DNA of 64,000 nucleotides from contig CAILWV010000044.1 of assembly GCA_903838055.1 (NCBI GenBank), positions 1 to 64,000 of the forward strand. Direction: 5' to 3'. The notes beneath the pieces were generated by a model. That model made no database searches. It saw only the letters and a list, made by a program, of their open reading frames with translations, and was not told the DNA's origin. Of this stretch, positions 63,679 through 64,000 are shown one piece after another. This DNA comes from an uncultured Bacteroidota bacterium (GTDB taxonomy: Bacteria > Bacteroidota > Bacteroidia > Flavobacteriales > Flavobacteriaceae). Numbering within the stretch: the first letter of the stretch is position 1; the number at the start of each line of letters is the position of its first letter. Made by a program: the position numbers and the translations under genes.

Positions 63679-64000
63679 ATGAGCAAATCACTTGAAGAAG
63701 TAAATCAATCGGTTGCAACCGATGGCAAAAGAAAAGGTTTTAGAAAAGTTTTGGCGTTTCTAGGACCTGCTTATTTGATTAGCGTTGGTTATATGGATCC
63801 AGGAAATTGGGCTACCGATTTAGCAGGAGGAAGTCAGTTTGGGTATACTTTGGTATGGGTTTTATTGATGAGTAACTTAATGGCGTTGCTTTTGCAAAGT
63901 TTAAGTGCGAGACTCGGAATTGTTACCCAACGTGATTTGGCGCAAGCATCTAGAGAAACCTATTCGCCATTTATTAATTATATTTTGTATTTTCTTGCCG
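63679..64000 (+). CDS. Nramp-family divalent metal transporter (partial, cut by window end)
   Basis: Only the first 107 codons are present. The product begins [20 protein letters not shown], and then helix 1 carries [20 protein letters not shown], where the Asp and Asn of DPGN bind metal in Nramp/MntH transporters. Helix 2 ([19 protein letters not shown]) and the start of helix 3 follow. It should import Mn2+ or Fe2+ with protons. It is divergent from crtY. Confidence 0.9.
   Translation, partial: MSKSLEEVNQSVATDGKRKGFRKVLAFLGPAYLISVGYMDPGNWATDLAGGSQFGYTLVWVLLMSNLMALLLQSLSARLGIVTQRDLAQASRETYSPFINYILYFLA

Overview
The window is AT-rich chromosomal DNA from a member of the Bacteroidota, most likely Flavobacteriaceae and close to Flavobacterium. 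The evidence is: type IX secretion and gliding genes (SprE/PorW, GldH, a C-terminal T9SS sorting domain), an ATP synthase operon without atpD and atpC, Bacteroidota-type promoters (TTG, then TAnnTTTG), almost no Shine-Dalgarno sequences, a CrtY-type lycopene cyclase, and many short intergenic palindromes. I see no tRNA, rRNA, CRISPR array or transposase.

Layout. 1-10100: a possible end of an upstream gene, then sprE, a bactofilin, atpZ and a small membrane protein, leading into atpB-E-F-H-[exported unknown]-A-G. 10100-16640: a conserved-looking envelope block of flippase, dut, sugar nucleotidyltransferase, TPR protein, DUF4292 lipoprotein and EnvC-like protein. 16700-22950: an accessory block with a membrane AraC regulator and six exported proteins, mostly unrecognised. 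22970-38700: housekeeping genes (thioesterase, SPOR protein, dprA, trpS, two plsC-type acyltransferases, recA, acyl-ACP desaturase, HD hydrolase, enoyl-CoA hydratase, sensor kinase), plus a sigma factor paired with a protein that looks like an anti-sigma/beta-barrel fusion. 38730-49550: a heme cluster, with hemJ and hemH on the minus strand, an AraC regulator, then hemA-C-D-E-(unknown)-(hemF fragment)-(BRO gene)-hemF-hemB-cytochrome c on the plus strand. 49595-64000: ogt, an exonuclease, a nucleoside-recognition protein, fumarase, CoA-transferase A/B, PBP1A-gldH-ricT, trhO, a bacilliredoxin, lycopene cyclase and the start of an Nramp transporter.

Most unusual finding: the first 24 codons of hemF occur twice, 934 bp apart, on either side of a BRO-N gene. 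The two copies differ at six positions and all six are third codon positions. This fits a one-gene mobile element that split hemF and supplied a replacement 5' end taken from another functional hemF. The same operon has other odd insertions: hemD carries two inverted copies of a GC-rich repeat, both read in frame, hemE has an apparent in-frame insert of about 27 codons, and repeat elements fill the gaps hemA-hemC, hemC-hemD and hemD-hemE.

Several start codons were moved from the longest possible ORF because the longer start lies in a promoter, a terminator or a repeat: flippase, the 17943 gene, S41 peptidase, SPOR protein, recA, histidine kinase, hemE and the 45952 gene. Statements about homologues rest on remembered family features, not on searches.
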